DNA from: a virus
Reading direction: 5' to 3' (one strand)
IMG/VR virus record: IMGVR_UViG_3300031963_008639
Location: 1-40,915 of that record
Length of the DNA stretch: 40,915 nucleotides
Positions within the stretch are counted from its first letter, which is position 1; the number at the start of each line of letters is the position of its first letter. The notes beneath the pieces are model-generated. The model made no database searches and was not told the DNA's origin. It saw nothing but the letters and a program-made list of their open reading frames with translations. Shown here piece by piece: positions 1 to 9,077 of this stretch. A program made the position numbers and the translations under genes.

Positions 1-3000
1 TGTGCTTCCAGCAGAAACACCAATCAGTGAAGAACCATCTCCATAAAATTTGGTTGCACTGACAATTCCAGTTGTACCATAAATCGTTACACCAGATCCA
101 ACCTTAAGAACATCTGTTGTACCATCAAGGGTAATGCTTGAAGATCCAACAGTTAAAATACCAACAACTCTTACATCACCATTCACAAGAAGTGCTGTTG
201 ATCCAGATCCTACAATGTGAACTTTTGCTTGTGGATTTGTGGTTCCTATACCAACATTAGAAAGTGTATGAATTCCAGCAGAGTTTCCTACCCAATAATT
301 AATGTAAGCACCAGAGTTTGCATCAACCCACTGAGTTGAATCACCATCATCATAGTAAACTTTCAGAACACCAGATGTACTGTCCCACCAAAGAGTACCA
401 GAAGATGTGACACCATATCCAGAAGGTGAAGACTCACTGATGATTGCGAGTGCTTGTGATCCACCGTTGGCATCAATCCACTGAGCACTATCGCCATCAT
501 TATAGTAGATCTTAAGGTCACCATTGTTGCTGTCCCACCAAAGATTTCCAGCAGTTGTGGAAATTCCTGGTGGTGTCGTAGAGATTGAAACTGTTGTTCC
601 ACCAAGATTTCCAAGATCAACAATAATAGTGCTTCCGTATCCAGTGACACTTAATCCAGTTCCAACAAAGTTAATATCAGTGAATCCAACACCGATTCTT
701 GCTGCTGGTGTAATGAGACCTGACTGTGGATTTGTTGCGGTAGATCCAATACCAATACCAGCAGTAAAGAGTTGTCCATTCTGATAGAGATCGCCCTTGA
801 AGAAGAGATCGTCTCCAACATAAAGATCACCACCGGTCGTTGTGATTCCACCAGCAGAGGCAAGTGTTGTAATTCCAGTAACTGATAATCCACCACCAAC
901 AATAACATCACTTCTTGCTGTGATGATTCCAATAGAATCAATATTGGTTACATCCTCATAAGTCAGAGTTCCACCAATTGAAACATTACCACTGAATATC
1001 GCACTGGTTGCCGTTAAGAATCCAGAGATATTAACATTATCAAGTTCAGTGTGACCTGTTACATCCAGTCCACCATTAGAATCAATGAGTCCTGTAAATG
1101 TGGAGACTCCAGAAACCAGAAGACTTGAAGCAGTCGCAAATCCAAGAGAAGCATTGGAAGCATTGACCGTTCCAAAGGTTGGAGTATCTGAGAGTGTGAT
1201 GGTCGCAATGTTTCCACCAGCATATCCAGTGACTACAATATTAGAAGTTGGAGTACTTACAAAGTCAAGTGTCGTAATACTTCCTGAAGTTCCAACAACA
1301 CTACCATTATCTCTAACTTCAATACCGTCCAGAGTACCAGCACCAGCAGCAGTGACTGGTTGCCAACTCCATCCACCAGATCCATCAGCAACAACAACTT
1401 GATTAGTAAGTCCAGCAGAGTTGTTTGTATTATCATAGATTCCACCACGAAGGCGAACATCACCCAGAATATCCAGATCATATGCTGGATTTGTGGTGCC
1501 GATGCCAACATTTGAGAAGGTGTGAATTCCAGCACTTGTCTTGACCCAGTTAGAAGCAATGAACTCCTGACCATTTTGGAAGAGAAGACCATTAAAGTTT
1601 ATATCTCCATTAACATCCAATAGTCTTGAAGGATTGGCAGAATTAATTCCAACTCTTCCAGAATCGGTTGTATTGATGACAGTTCCACCAATACCAACAT
1701 TCAATCTGATTGTGGTTGTAATTCCAGAGACATACAGTTGAGTCGCTGTGACAATACCAAGAGTCGTGATGCCACTTGAATTGATGTTCGTCAGTGTGGC
1801 AGCAGTGCTGGTAAGATTGGTGATGATTCCAGTGTTTACAAATCCGTCTGTAGCAGTCAGATTTGTAAAGTTTCCATTCGTATAGAATAGATCTGTACCA
1901 GAAATTGTGGTTACAACACCAGTGAGAATGTTTCCAGTTGTCAGATTGCCCGTTGTATAAGTCAGATTTGAACCAGAGATTGTGGTTACAACACCTGTAA
2001 CAACATTCGCAGTTCCAAAATTACCAGTGGTATAAGTTACATTGGTGCCATTCAGGGTCGTGATCGTTCCGACACCAGCATTGACTTGACCATTGAATGT
2101 GGTTGCCGTAACAACTCCAGCAACATTTAGATTCGTCAGTGTGCCAACAGAAGTGAGTGAAGAGTTGACAACCGTTGGTCCAAGAGTTGTTCTGTTCAGT
2201 ACAGAATCTGTTCCTGCCTTAAAGTCTCCACCAGTAGTAACACCAAGACCGATTGAAGATTCTAAAGTATTCGCAGCATTATTATAAGTAAAGGTCTTGA
2301 CAATGTTTGCCGAACCAATCCCAATACCAGCACCATCTAGAAGCAGATTTGTTCCTACGGTGGTGGCAATACCGACTCTATAATCGGCAAGTTCAATCGT
2401 TGTGGAGTTGACAACAAACTGTGTACCATCTACATAGAAGTCACCTTTGATTCTGACTGCTCCAGTATTGTCTCCAACACCAGCAGGATCAATGACAATA
2501 CTAGAAGGTCCAGTAATTGTATTGTTGTTGATATTGATTCCAATTCCAGAATCACCAGTTGAGAAGTTCTGAGCATAGACAGTTCCTGTGACTGTGACAC
2601 CAGTTCCAAGAGTCTCAAACTTCTTGGCATTGTCATAGTACAGACTTACAGATCCATCACCAACAAAACTTGCGAAGGTCTCAGTTCCAGCGGCATTCTC
2701 AAAGAAGTGCTGACCAGATCTGTAGTACAGAATGCCAGTGTCATTATCAAGATATGCTGCTCCACCGTCGTGGAAGATACGCATATCATCATCAGTACCA
2801 AGATAAATCGCATCACCATCACCTAGGTGAATGTGATCTTGGAATGTTGATACACCAGATACAACCAGGCGAGTTGCGTTGAGGTTGGTGATGTTCGCTG
2901 TTGTATTCTGGATCGTTGTGATCGTGGCGACACCAGAAATTGAAACATCGTCAAGGTCAGTTTGACCATCTACACTGAAAGCATTACCAACATAAAGATC

Positions 3001-5307
3001 AGTCGTGAATGTTCCGATTCCAGCAAATGTAGAAACACCAGATACATTCAGATTATCTAACTCAGTGTGACCAGTAACATCTAGTCCACCATTGGAATCA
3101 ATGAGTCCAGCAAAGGTAGAGACTCCTGATACATTGATATTATCTATTTCGGTGTGACCAGTTACATTAAAGATATTTCCATCAAAGGTCAGATTAGCAT
3201 TGTCCTTGAGGCTACTACCAGCACCGACAAGAACAATTCTATTGTTTGTTAAGTTTTCAACCGTAACAGAGTTTGCTGTGAGTCCACCATTCGCATCAAT
3301 TACACCATCAAAGGTAGAGATACCAGCAACATAAAGTTGACTCAGAGTTGTAATGCCAAGAGTTGTGATTCCAGATGCCTGAATAGATGTAATATTCAGT
3401 AGTCTTCTGTCGTTTGATAGAACCTCATTCGTATCAACATAAAGTGATCCGACAGTAACGATTCCAGATACTGTAAGATTGGAAGCAGAAAGAATTCCAA
3501 TCGTAGAAATTCCAGTAACACTGATCCCAGTACCAACAAACTCACCATAGAATCTGGTTGCCGTTACAACTCCAGTTACAAGTTCATCACCTTGAACATG
3601 TAGTCTAGAAGTGGCATTTGAAAGTCCAATGCCAGTGTTTCCAGAAACATAGGCACCACCAGTAACTTGTAAATTTTGTTGAGAAACTCCCGAAGAAGTT
3701 TCCATATTGACCAACAAAACACCTTGATTATTAATCTTGACTCTGTTTGATCCAGATACGGATGGTTTTTGTTCGTAGTTAGAGGTTCCAGTCTGGAAGA
3801 TAATTTCACTATTTCCAGAACCCTGCTCTGCTCTAATATAAAGTGTTCCATTGTTATTCTCAAAAGCAGAGCTAGATTGTCCAGGATCTACAAGAGAAAT
3901 CCAAGATCCATTGGAATCATAGATTGCCAGGTTGGAGAATGGATCAGTGAATCCAATACCAAGATAGGATGAAATATATCCACCACCAGTGACTTGTAAT
4001 TTTTGATTCAGAGTTCCTGTTGAGGTTCCACTACCAATGAAAACTGGACCATTCGCAAAGGTAGAAACTCCAGAGACTCTGATTTGTTCAGCATCAAGAT
4101 AATCAAAGTCTGCTCTTCTAGCATTGATTTGAGTGTCGGTCAGTTGAATTTCACCAACCGCCAAACGAACACCATTAGGTACAAGTGTTGAACCTACACC
4201 TACAGCATAGTTAAACATCCAAGCATCAGTTGTACCAAATCCATAAGAGTTGGCGGCAACCCACATCAACTGCTTATAAGTTGGTGGTATAGTACTAAAA
4301 CCAGTGAGAGAAAGATCTACTAGTGGAGAACCTTCAGTTGACGCAATCGCAATACCACCGTGATTCGCAGTAATATCAGTTGAAATATCATTACCAAAAG
4401 CATCGGTAGTAACACCAAGAGTAATTTCTTTGTCAAGAACTTTTAAGTCTTGTGCGACAATAACGGTTGATGTTCCACCGATACTTAAGTTTCCTTCAAT
4501 ACGAACATTGCTATGGAAAGTTGCTGTAGTATCATAGACATCAAAATCAGTCAGAACATCTAAACTTGTAAGTGTAGATACTCCAGTAGCATTAATGTTA
4601 CGAACAGTAAGTTCATCAGCAGTGATATCATCTTTTACATAAAGATCACCACCAACATAAAGATCACTTCCAAAAGTTCCGATACCAACAAAAGTGGATA
4701 CTCCAGAAACATATAAAGTTGTTGCTGAAGAAATACCTAGAGTACTTACACCAGTTACATCAATATTACGAGCATTAATCTCATCAACGGTCAGATCATC
4801 TTTTACATAAAGATCACCGCCAACATAAAGATCATTATTAAAAGTTCCGACTCCAACAAAAGTGGATAATCCAGTTACATTAATATTACGAGAATTGATC
4901 TCATCAACAGTTAGATCATCTTTTACATATAAATCGGCATCAATATATACATCGTTTCCAAATGTACTTACACCAACGAATGTAGAGACACCAGTGGCAA
5001 GTAAATGTCTGGTTGTAATGTCCTGACCAATCGTTGCTCCACCAGAGACATTAACACCATTAACATAAAGTTGATTGTTTACATATAGATCGTTTCCAAA
5101 TGTCCCGACACCAACAAATGTAGATGCCCCACCTACATTAATATCTCCTGTAATGTTAGTTGATCCAACAACAAACAAGGAATGATTCTGAGCGTTTGTC
5201 GTCCCAATCCCAACTTTACCAACAACATCTAATGTTGTTTTATTTTCGGTAAAACTATTGATACCGACGCTTAAATTTCTTTGTCTGCCGCTGAGGAACT
5301 TTGCCAT
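1..5307 (-). CDS. Giant repetitive tail-fibre-like structural protein, 3' end outside window
   Basis: An open frame runs from an ATG at 5307 to the left edge (1769 codons, no stop in the stretches I translated), so the C-terminus is missing. It starts MAKFLSGRQRNL. The first ~250 residues hold near-repeats of about 50 residues built from STFVGVGTFGNDLYV, GGDLYVKDDLTVDEI and ARNINVTGVST. Later parts repeat SGVSTF and TGHTELDNVNISG units, and the edge reads ATKFYGDGSSLIG, a phrase I associate with cyanophage virion proteins. Such beta-rich repeats fit an elongated trimeric fibre; that role is inferred. Residues ~320-390 are nearly duplicated in the collagen-like fibre at 15351-19157. It is the last visible gene of the operon 7533 to 1. 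Confidence is high that it is coding, moderate that it is a fibre. Confidence 0.85.
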   Translation of the reverse strand, partial: MAKFLSGRQRNLSVGINSFTENKTTLDVVGKVGIGTTNAQNHSLFVVGSTNITGDINVGGASTFVGVGTFGNDLYVNNQLYVNGVNVSGGATIGQDITTRHLLATGVSTFVGVSTFGNDVYIDADLYVKDDLTVDEINSRNINVTGLSTFVGVGTFNNDLYVGGDLYVKDDLTVDEINARNIDVTGVSTLGISSATTLYVSGVSTFVGIGTFGSDLYVGGDLYVKDDITADELTVRNINATGVSTLTSLDVLTDFDVYDTTATFHSNVRIEGNLSIGGTSTVIVAQDLKVLDKEITLGVTTDAFGNDISTDITANHGGIAIASTEGSPLVDLSLTGFSTIPPTYKQLMWVAANSYGFGTTDAWMFNYAVGVGSTLVPNGVRLAVGEIQLTDTQINARRADFDYLDAEQIRVSGVSTFANGPVFIGSGTSTGTLNQKLQVTGGGYISSYLGIGFTDPFSNLAIYDSNGSWISLVDPGQSSSAFENNNGTLYIRAEQGSGNSEIIFQTGTSNYEQKPSVSGSNRVKINNQGVLLVNMETSSGVSQQNLQVTGGAYVSGNTGIGLSNATSRLHVQGDELVTGVVTATRFYGEFVGTGISVTGISTIGILSASNLTVSGIVTVGSLYVDTNEVLSNDRRLLNITSIQASGITTLGITTLSQLYVAGISTFDGVIDANGGLTANSVTVENLTNNRIVLVGAGSSLKDNANLTFDGNIFNVTGHTEIDNINVSGVSTFAGLIDSNGGLDVTGHTELDNLNVSGVSTFAGIGTFTTDLYVGNAFSVDGQTDLDDVSISGVATITTIQNTTANITNLNATRLVVSGVSTFQDHIHLGDGDAIYLGTDDDMRIFHDGGAAYLDNDTGILYYRSGQHFFENAAGTETFASFVGDGSVSLYYDNAKKFETLGTGVTVTGTVYAQNFSTGDSGIGININNNTITGPSSIVIDPAGVGDNTGAVRIKGDFYVDGTQFVVNSTTIELADYRVGIATTVGTNLLLDGAGIGIGSANIVKTFTYNNAANTLESSIGLGVTTGGDFKAGTDSVLNRTTLGPTVVNSSLTSVGTLTNLNVAGVVTATTFNGQVNAGVGTITTLNGTNVTYTTGNFGTANVVTGVVTTISGSNLTYTTGNLTTGNILTGVVTTISGTDLFYTNGNFTNLTATDGFVNTGIITNLTSTAATLTNINSSGITTLGIVTATQLYVSGITTTIRLNVGIGGTVINTTDSGRVGINSANPSRLLDVNGDINFNGLLFQNGQEFIASNWVKTSAGIHTFSNVGIGTTNPAYDLDILGDVRLRGGIYDNTNNSAGLTNQVVVADGSGGWSWQPVTAAGAGTLDGIEVRDNGSVVGTSGSITTLDFVSTPTSNIVVTGYAGGNIATITLSDTPTFGTVNASNASLGFATASSLLVSGVSTFTGLIDSNGGLDVTGHTELDNVNISGFLTATSAIFSGNVSIGGTLTYEDVTNIDSIGIITARSDVIVGGGLSVTGITTLASAGGITTTGGDLYVGDDLFFKGDLYQNGQLFTAGIGIGSTATNPQSGLITPAARIGVGFTDINFVGTGLSVTGYGSTIIVDLGNLGGTTVSISTTPPGISTTAGNLWWDSNNGDLKIYYNDGDSAQWIDANGGSQALAIISESSPSGYGVTSSGTLWWDSTSGVLKVYYDDGDSTQWVDANSGAYINYWVGNSAGIHTLSNVGIGTTNPQAKVHIVGSGSTALLVNGDVRVVGILTVGSSSITLDGTTDVLKVGSGVTIYGTTGIVSATKFYGDGSSLIGVSAGST

Positions 5308-5316
5308 TGTTGATTA

Positions 5317-5658
5317 TTAGTTGAGCGTTTCTAGAATGCTTCCGATAAACTTAATGTTGCTACCATTACTTGCGGATAAGACAAGTGCATCACCAGATTC
5401 AAGAACAAGTTTTCCACCTAAAAGAGTAGTAGTATCATTTCCTTCAATTGGAAAATCCTTAAGTATTTCAGTAGTCACAGCAATACCAGCCACACTTCTT
5501 TTGTGTGAAAAAGAAATCGTGTGTGTTACAGAATCAACATTCGCTGCCTGAGCCAACAGAACAACACCACTGTATCCAACTGGTGCTGTGTAGATTCCAA
5601 CAGGACTTGTTGGTGCCACAAAAGTAATTGTCTGATATACATTTAATGGTAATGCCAT
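5317..5658 (-). CDS. Small virion-type protein, 113 aa
   Basis: A 113-residue protein beginning MALPLNVYQTITF, with no signal peptide or membrane segment and a beta-strand-rich Val/Thr/Ser composition. A strong Shine-Dalgarno (AGGAGGAGAA) lies just before the ATG and fixes the start. It sits 9 bases upstream of the giant fibre gene and 3 bases downstream of the beta-helix gene, so the three are one operon. It looks like the small accessory structural proteins that accompany cyanophage fibre genes. No catalytic motif is visible. The structural role is inferred from position and composition. Confidence 0.7.
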   Translation of the reverse strand: MALPLNVYQTITFVAPTSPVGIYTAPVGYSGVVLLAQAANVDSVTHTISFSHKRSVAGIAVTTEILKDFPIEGNDTTTLLGGKLVLESGDALVLSASNGSNIKFIGSILETLN

Positions 5659-5661
5659 CTT

Positions 5662-7533
5662 TTATTCTCCTCCTAGTGCTAAAATGTATGGTGTGAGAGT
5701 GGCAAACAAACTCTTGGAATAGAAGGTTCCAGAAATAGTTCCTGTGACCTGATTAATTTGAACACCATCACCGATTCGGAAGTTTCCTGCCTGGTCAGTG
5801 CTTGTGAATACAACCAATCCACCATTTCTAGCATCAGTTTCATTATCTTGAATTGGAACTCCACCAGCAGAAGGAAGACAAGCAGTAATATCTGTTCCAG
5901 ATCCAATATATTCAAAAGAATGACCAGAGGCTAATACTCTACTTTGTTTAAAGAAAGGAACTGTTGAACCGACACCAACAGCATATGGAACATTTTCATT
6001 TAATGTAATAGTACAAATTCCTGTTGCTGTTGGTAATGTTGAACTTTGAATCGTATAATAAGTCGGTAGAATTTCTACAGTGGCTGTTGCTGTATTTATT
6101 CCTACATCAGGAGAGGAGAATGTGATGTTCGGAACAGAAGTATAACCTCTACCATTTGAAATAATTTCTACACCGACAACACTTCCATTACGAATTTCTG
6201 GTGTCGCTAAAGCAGTTACACCCCATTCTGCAGATGGATCATCAATCGTAATTGTTGGTGTTGAGGTATATCCAGTTCCACCAGAACCAACTACAATTTT
6301 GTTTACCGTATAATAGAGATCATCAAAGAAAACAACTTGACCATCAAAAGGACGAACAACATTAATCTTTACGGTTCCACCAGTTTCATAACTGTGTGGA
6401 AGTGTTGATGGTCCAACATAAGCAGAGAAACTATTTGCCGCTCCTACAGATTCAACATTAAACACATATCCAAAATTGCCACTTGGATATGTTACAATTC
6501 CAGGACCTGATGGACAACTGAATTCAAGTCCATTAATTGTCACACCCATACCAACACTTAAGTTGTGATTGGTGCTCGTCGTAACAGTAAGAATACCAGA
6601 CACATTATCATATGATGCTGTCTGAATTCCAAGAGTTGGTGTGCTTATATCTACGGTGAAAATAAAATCATTAACCTGTGATGCTTGAGTTAAGATCCCA
6701 GTGTATTGTCTTGGACCAACTCCATCGGCAACTAATCCATAATTACCAAATGAAGAGTTGGAGTTTGTAAGATCACACGCACCGCCAGTTCCACAAAATA
6801 CTGCTATGTCACTATTAATGGTGAACAGAGAAACTAACTGGGCATAACCTTGATTGGTAATAGAGACTCCAATACCATTTGGATTGTATTGTGTAAAGGA
6901 GTCTGTGACCATACTCTTGAATGGTCCGATTACATCATTACCATCAATCTTCATTCCAATACTATTTTGAATGAAGTTTGTACAGTTACGAATATATGGA
7001 GACTGTGAAGAATATCTTACAATGTTTGGATTAAAGGCAACGATTGCCTTTCCTGGATCCATTGTTCCAGAAAAAGATAATTCGGTAATGTAGTTTCCAG
7101 GAGCAACATGAAAGAGATCACTACCAGCATTCTGGGGTTGAACAGTAACCTCTCTTAAACTATCCCCAACAATACTCACCTGTGGTGGTAAAGCAATTGG
7201 ATTATTTTCAATATATGTTCCGGCACTGACTCTTATAACATCACCAGTTGCCGCAATAGAGACGGCACCAGCAATTGTTGCTTTTGCATCTCCAAGTTTT
7301 TTACCCGTATTATTATTGTTTCCGTCTTTGGTTACATACAAAACATTGCTGACTGTGGCACCAGCACCGAGACGAACGACTTCTGTGGCAATACCAGTTA
7401 CGGAGAATCTATCTCTTAAAGTATAGAGTTCAGCATCGTAAGTATTAAGAGCTATTTCTCCAGTTTGAAGATCTGTTACTGCAGGTCTTTTACCAGGTAC
7501 AGCAGATCGTTTAATCCTATATGGTGTTGCCAT
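5662..7533 (-). CDS. Beta-helix-like virion structural protein, 623 aa
   Basis: The N-terminus has the phrase TGEIALNTYDAELYT (residues ~25-40), typical of phage fibre proteins that start at the tail. Residues ~65-150 contain VTKDGNNNNTGKK, AATGDVIRVSAGTYIE and SIVGDS, the pattern of pectin-lyase-like right-handed beta-helix proteins. The remainder is Gly/Thr/Ser/Val-rich with repeated GTGYTSTPTITI and GRGYTSVPNITF phrases, suggesting two copies of a small beta unit near residues 415-470. No catalytic acidic cluster is obvious, so I read it as structural, not enzymatic. It is first in a three-gene structural operon. A late-type promoter box lies about 50 bases upstream. Confidence 0.75.
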   Translation of the reverse strand: MATPYRIKRSAVPGKRPAVTDLQTGEIALNTYDAELYTLRDRFSVTGIATEVVRLGAGATVSNVLYVTKDGNNNNTGKKLGDAKATIAGAVSIAATGDVIRVSAGTYIENNPIALPPQVSIVGDSLREVTVQPQNAGSDLFHVAPGNYITELSFSGTMDPGKAIVAFNPNIVRYSSQSPYIRNCTNFIQNSIGMKIDGNDVIGPFKSMVTDSFTQYNPNGIGVSITNQGYAQLVSLFTINSDIAVFCGTGGACDLTNSNSSFGNYGLVADGVGPRQYTGILTQASQVNDFIFTVDISTPTLGIQTASYDNVSGILTVTTSTNHNLSVGMGVTINGLEFSCPSGPGIVTYPSGNFGYVFNVESVGAANSFSAYVGPSTLPHSYETGGTVKINVVRPFDGQVVFFDDLYYTVNKIVVGSGGTGYTSTPTITIDDPSAEWGVTALATPEIRNGSVVGVEIISNGRGYTSVPNITFSSPDVGINTATATVEILPTYYTIQSSTLPTATGICTITLNENVPYAVGVGSTVPFFKQSRVLASGHSFEYIGSGTDITACLPSAGGVPIQDNETDARNGGLVVFTSTDQAGNFRIGDGVQINQVTGTISGTFYSKSLFATLTPYILALGGE

Positions 7534-7583
7534 TTATTCGCATTCGGTATGTACCAGAAGAAGCAGTATGTACTGCTTTCATT

Positions 7584-7591
7584 TATTTATT
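7584..7591 (-). promoter_or_regulatory. T4-late-like promoter box upstream of the 623-aa structural gene
   Basis: The minus strand reads AATAAATA in the context TTGAATAAATAAATG, one base from the T4 late consensus TATAAATA, about 50 bases before the ATG at 7533. It overlaps the end of the HNH gene. A short inverted repeat (AGCAGTA/TACTGCT) lies between it and the gene. A short AT-rich match can occur by chance. Confidence 0.35.
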
Positions 7592-7962
7592 CAAGTAGCA
7601 TTATTCCTTCTGGGACGATATTTAAATAGGTTCACTGGTGGATCTGGTTTCATCCACTCCTCTATTTTATTAAATTTTTCTTCACTATAAAAGTCTTGCT
7701 GAACATACCACAACTTCCAGTGCTCATGTCCCTTTGACTGGTTACAATCGTGACAACAGCAAACTACATTCTTTGTAAAGTCCATTCCACCTTTGGACTG
7801 TGGAACAATGTGGTCTATTGTAAGATTCTCTTCTGATCCACAATAGGCACATTGATGTTCCCATTGTTCCTTTATATGTTGCCTCCACATTCGTTTCGCC
7901 TCCCCAGAACTTGTTGCGTGTAAATGAAACAAGTATTCTTTTGGAGAGTGTAGAGGTCCCAT
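7591..7962 (-). CDS. HNH endonuclease, 123 aa
   Basis: It carries a textbook zinc-bound HNH core: CAYCGSEENLTIDHIVPQSK at residues ~38-57, then NVVCCCHDCNQSKG (~65-78). These give two CxxC-type pairs, the catalytic DH of the beta-beta-alpha-metal fold and the distal N/H region. The family cuts DNA; in T-even-like phages small stand-alone HNH proteins are usually mobile homing endonucleases, though some package or repair DNA. It lies between a structural operon and small unknown genes, so its target cannot be read from context. It ends 58 bases before the start of the beta-helix gene. Confidence 0.88.
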   Translation of the reverse strand: MGPLHSPKEYLFHLHATSSGEAKRMWRQHIKEQWEHQCAYCGSEENLTIDHIVPQSKGGMDFTKNVVCCCHDCNQSKGHEHWKLWYVQQDFYSEEKFNKIEEWMKPDPPVNLFKYRPRRNNAT

Positions 7963-7965
7963 AAG

Positions 7966-8166
7966 TTACTGCGACTTATGATTATTTATTCTCTTACATG
8001 CTCCTCGTGCCCATGCTCTTGCGAGACTATTGACATAAGAGCACGCTTTCTTTTTCTCCCCACAATAAGGACACTGTGCGTCTGGGGGATCTGTAATGTA
8101 TCCTTCAGGCGTATACATCCTTTTCTTTTTTAGGTTTTGTGTTTGTTTATGTTTACGATGGTTCAT
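7966..8166 (-). CDS. Small basic protein with one CxxC, 66 aa
   Basis: I do not recognise the family. The Lys/Arg-rich protein holds CPYCGEKKKAC (residues ~33-43), half of a zinc ribbon, and a basic tail ARAWARGACKRI. The start overlaps the stop of the upstream gene (ATGA), indicating translational coupling; a start at the internal Met17 is also possible. It ends 3 bases before the HNH gene. Nucleic-acid binding is a guess from the charge and cysteines. Confidence 0.6.
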   Translation of the reverse strand: MNHRKHKQTQNLKKKRMYTPEGYITDPPDAQCPYCGEKKKACSYVNSLARAWARGACKRINNHKSQ

Positions 8167-8462
8167 ACAATCACGGGATTACCTTCACCCTCTGGAAGTT
8201 TAATTTGTGGTAAGTCTTTAACTTCCCAAGAACCACCAACACCACCATCCATATTCACCACGATCTCATTGGTCGGTAGTGCCTTTGGAATCTCAACATC
8301 AATGACTGGACTCATCAGTGTTTTGTTTTTTACAATCTCACGATTTGGTCCGTCCATTCTCATCATCATTTTTGCGTCTTCAAAATCTGCACAGTCACAA
8401 ATTTTTCTTCCAGTTCTTCTTTCTCTGACTGTAAAATAATCTTCACTATTGTACTTGTTCAT
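8163..8462 (-). CDS. Unknown cyanophage-type protein, 99 aa
   Basis: The protein starts MNKYNSEDYFTVRERR, has a short Cys pair (CDC, residues ~22-24) and a Pro-rich tail (IKLPEGEGNPVIV). No membrane segment or enzyme motif is visible. It overlaps the upstream gene by 17 bases and the downstream gene by 4, so it belongs to the coupled run 9026 to 7591. I cannot suggest a function. Confidence 0.6.
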   Translation of the reverse strand: MNKYNSEDYFTVRERRTGRKICDCADFEDAKMMMRMDGPNREIVKNKTLMSPVIDVEIPKALPTNEIVVNMDGGVGGSWEVKDLPQIKLPEGEGNPVIV

Positions 8463-8772
8463 GATGTGCCTTAAGTTCTGGATTAGGTTGTGAAGGGACT
8501 ATGGGACTTCTGGTTTTATTTTTAATCACAATGAAGGCATCATTCTGATAGGAGACTGTGCCGAATGGTTTTGCCCATTTTGGATTCGCACTTTCGGTTT
8601 GTTGAATACCACTGAAAGCAACTCCACCGATTTCAACGACAATATTATCATCAGCAGTCCATTCTAATTTTTGAAGGGCAATAGAAAGTTGCCCCAACCA
8701 ATCATTGCTTCCCATCACATTCTCTTCTGGTTCCAGGTTTCCAATCATTAGGTTTGTTGAGTCTCTCATCAT
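8446..8772 (-). CDS. Unknown protein, 108 aa
   Basis: Acidic at the N-terminus, with a predicted mixed alpha/beta middle (WLGQLSIALQKLEW, then DNIVVEIGGVAFSG). The start codon shares a base with the stop of the preceding gene (TAATG). No known motif is visible. It is part of the run of small genes downstream of psbD. Confidence 0.6.
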   Translation of the reverse strand: MMRDSTNLMIGNLEPEENVMGSNDWLGQLSIALQKLEWTADDNIVVEIGGVAFSGIQQTESANPKWAKPFGTVSYQNDAFIVIKNKTRSPIVPSQPNPELKAHHEQVQ

Positions 8773-9026
8773 TATACTTCTTTTTTGGTGGTCTGTAAAG
8801 ATTCGGCCAAGTATCTCGTATGATTTCTGCTAGTTTGTATGGTGTTTCCGTTGTTATCATTCCAGTGTCTTATGACCCCCGCGATAATGAATAGATTAGT
8901 AATGAAATAAGTGAGAAGTATAATAGTCCGTATACCAGCAATGTGGTCTGATTCTTTGTCATTCCTACCTGCCTTTTCTCCAAGTGCTTTTGCCCAGATT
9001 CTCCAAAGTGTTTTTCGTTTCTTCAT
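8772..9026 (-). CDS. Small single-pass membrane protein, 84 aa
   Basis: A basic amphipathic N-terminus (WRIWAKALGEKAGRND) is followed by one clear transmembrane segment (RTIILLTYFITNLFIIAGVI, residues ~33-52) and a polar tail. It is the first gene after the psbD terminator and is coupled to the next gene by TAATG. No Shine-Dalgarno is obvious. Function unknown; the architecture fits a membrane-associated adaptor. Confidence 0.65.
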   Translation of the reverse strand: MKKRKTLWRIWAKALGEKAGRNDKESDHIAGIRTIILLTYFITNLFIIAGVIRHWNDNNGNTIQTSRNHTRYLAESLQTTKKEV

Positions 9027-9032
9027 AGAGTT

Positions 9033-9060
9033 AAAAAAAAGACCCCTTGTGAGGGGTCTT
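9033..9060 (-). terminator. psbD terminator
   Basis: A 9-bp GC-rich stem (AAGACCCCT/AGGGGTCTT, loop of 4) is followed on the minus strand by eight T. It lies just after the psbD stop. Unlike four other terminators in the window it has no convincing promoter embedded. Confidence 0.9.
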
Positions 9061-9077
9061 AATATTATACAACATAT

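Noticed and set aside
1-5300. Numerous 60-110 codon frames on both strands in the left 5.3 kb
   Set aside because: All are out of frame with the single long minus-strand frame and have the biased Leu/Val/Thr composition of shadow translations.
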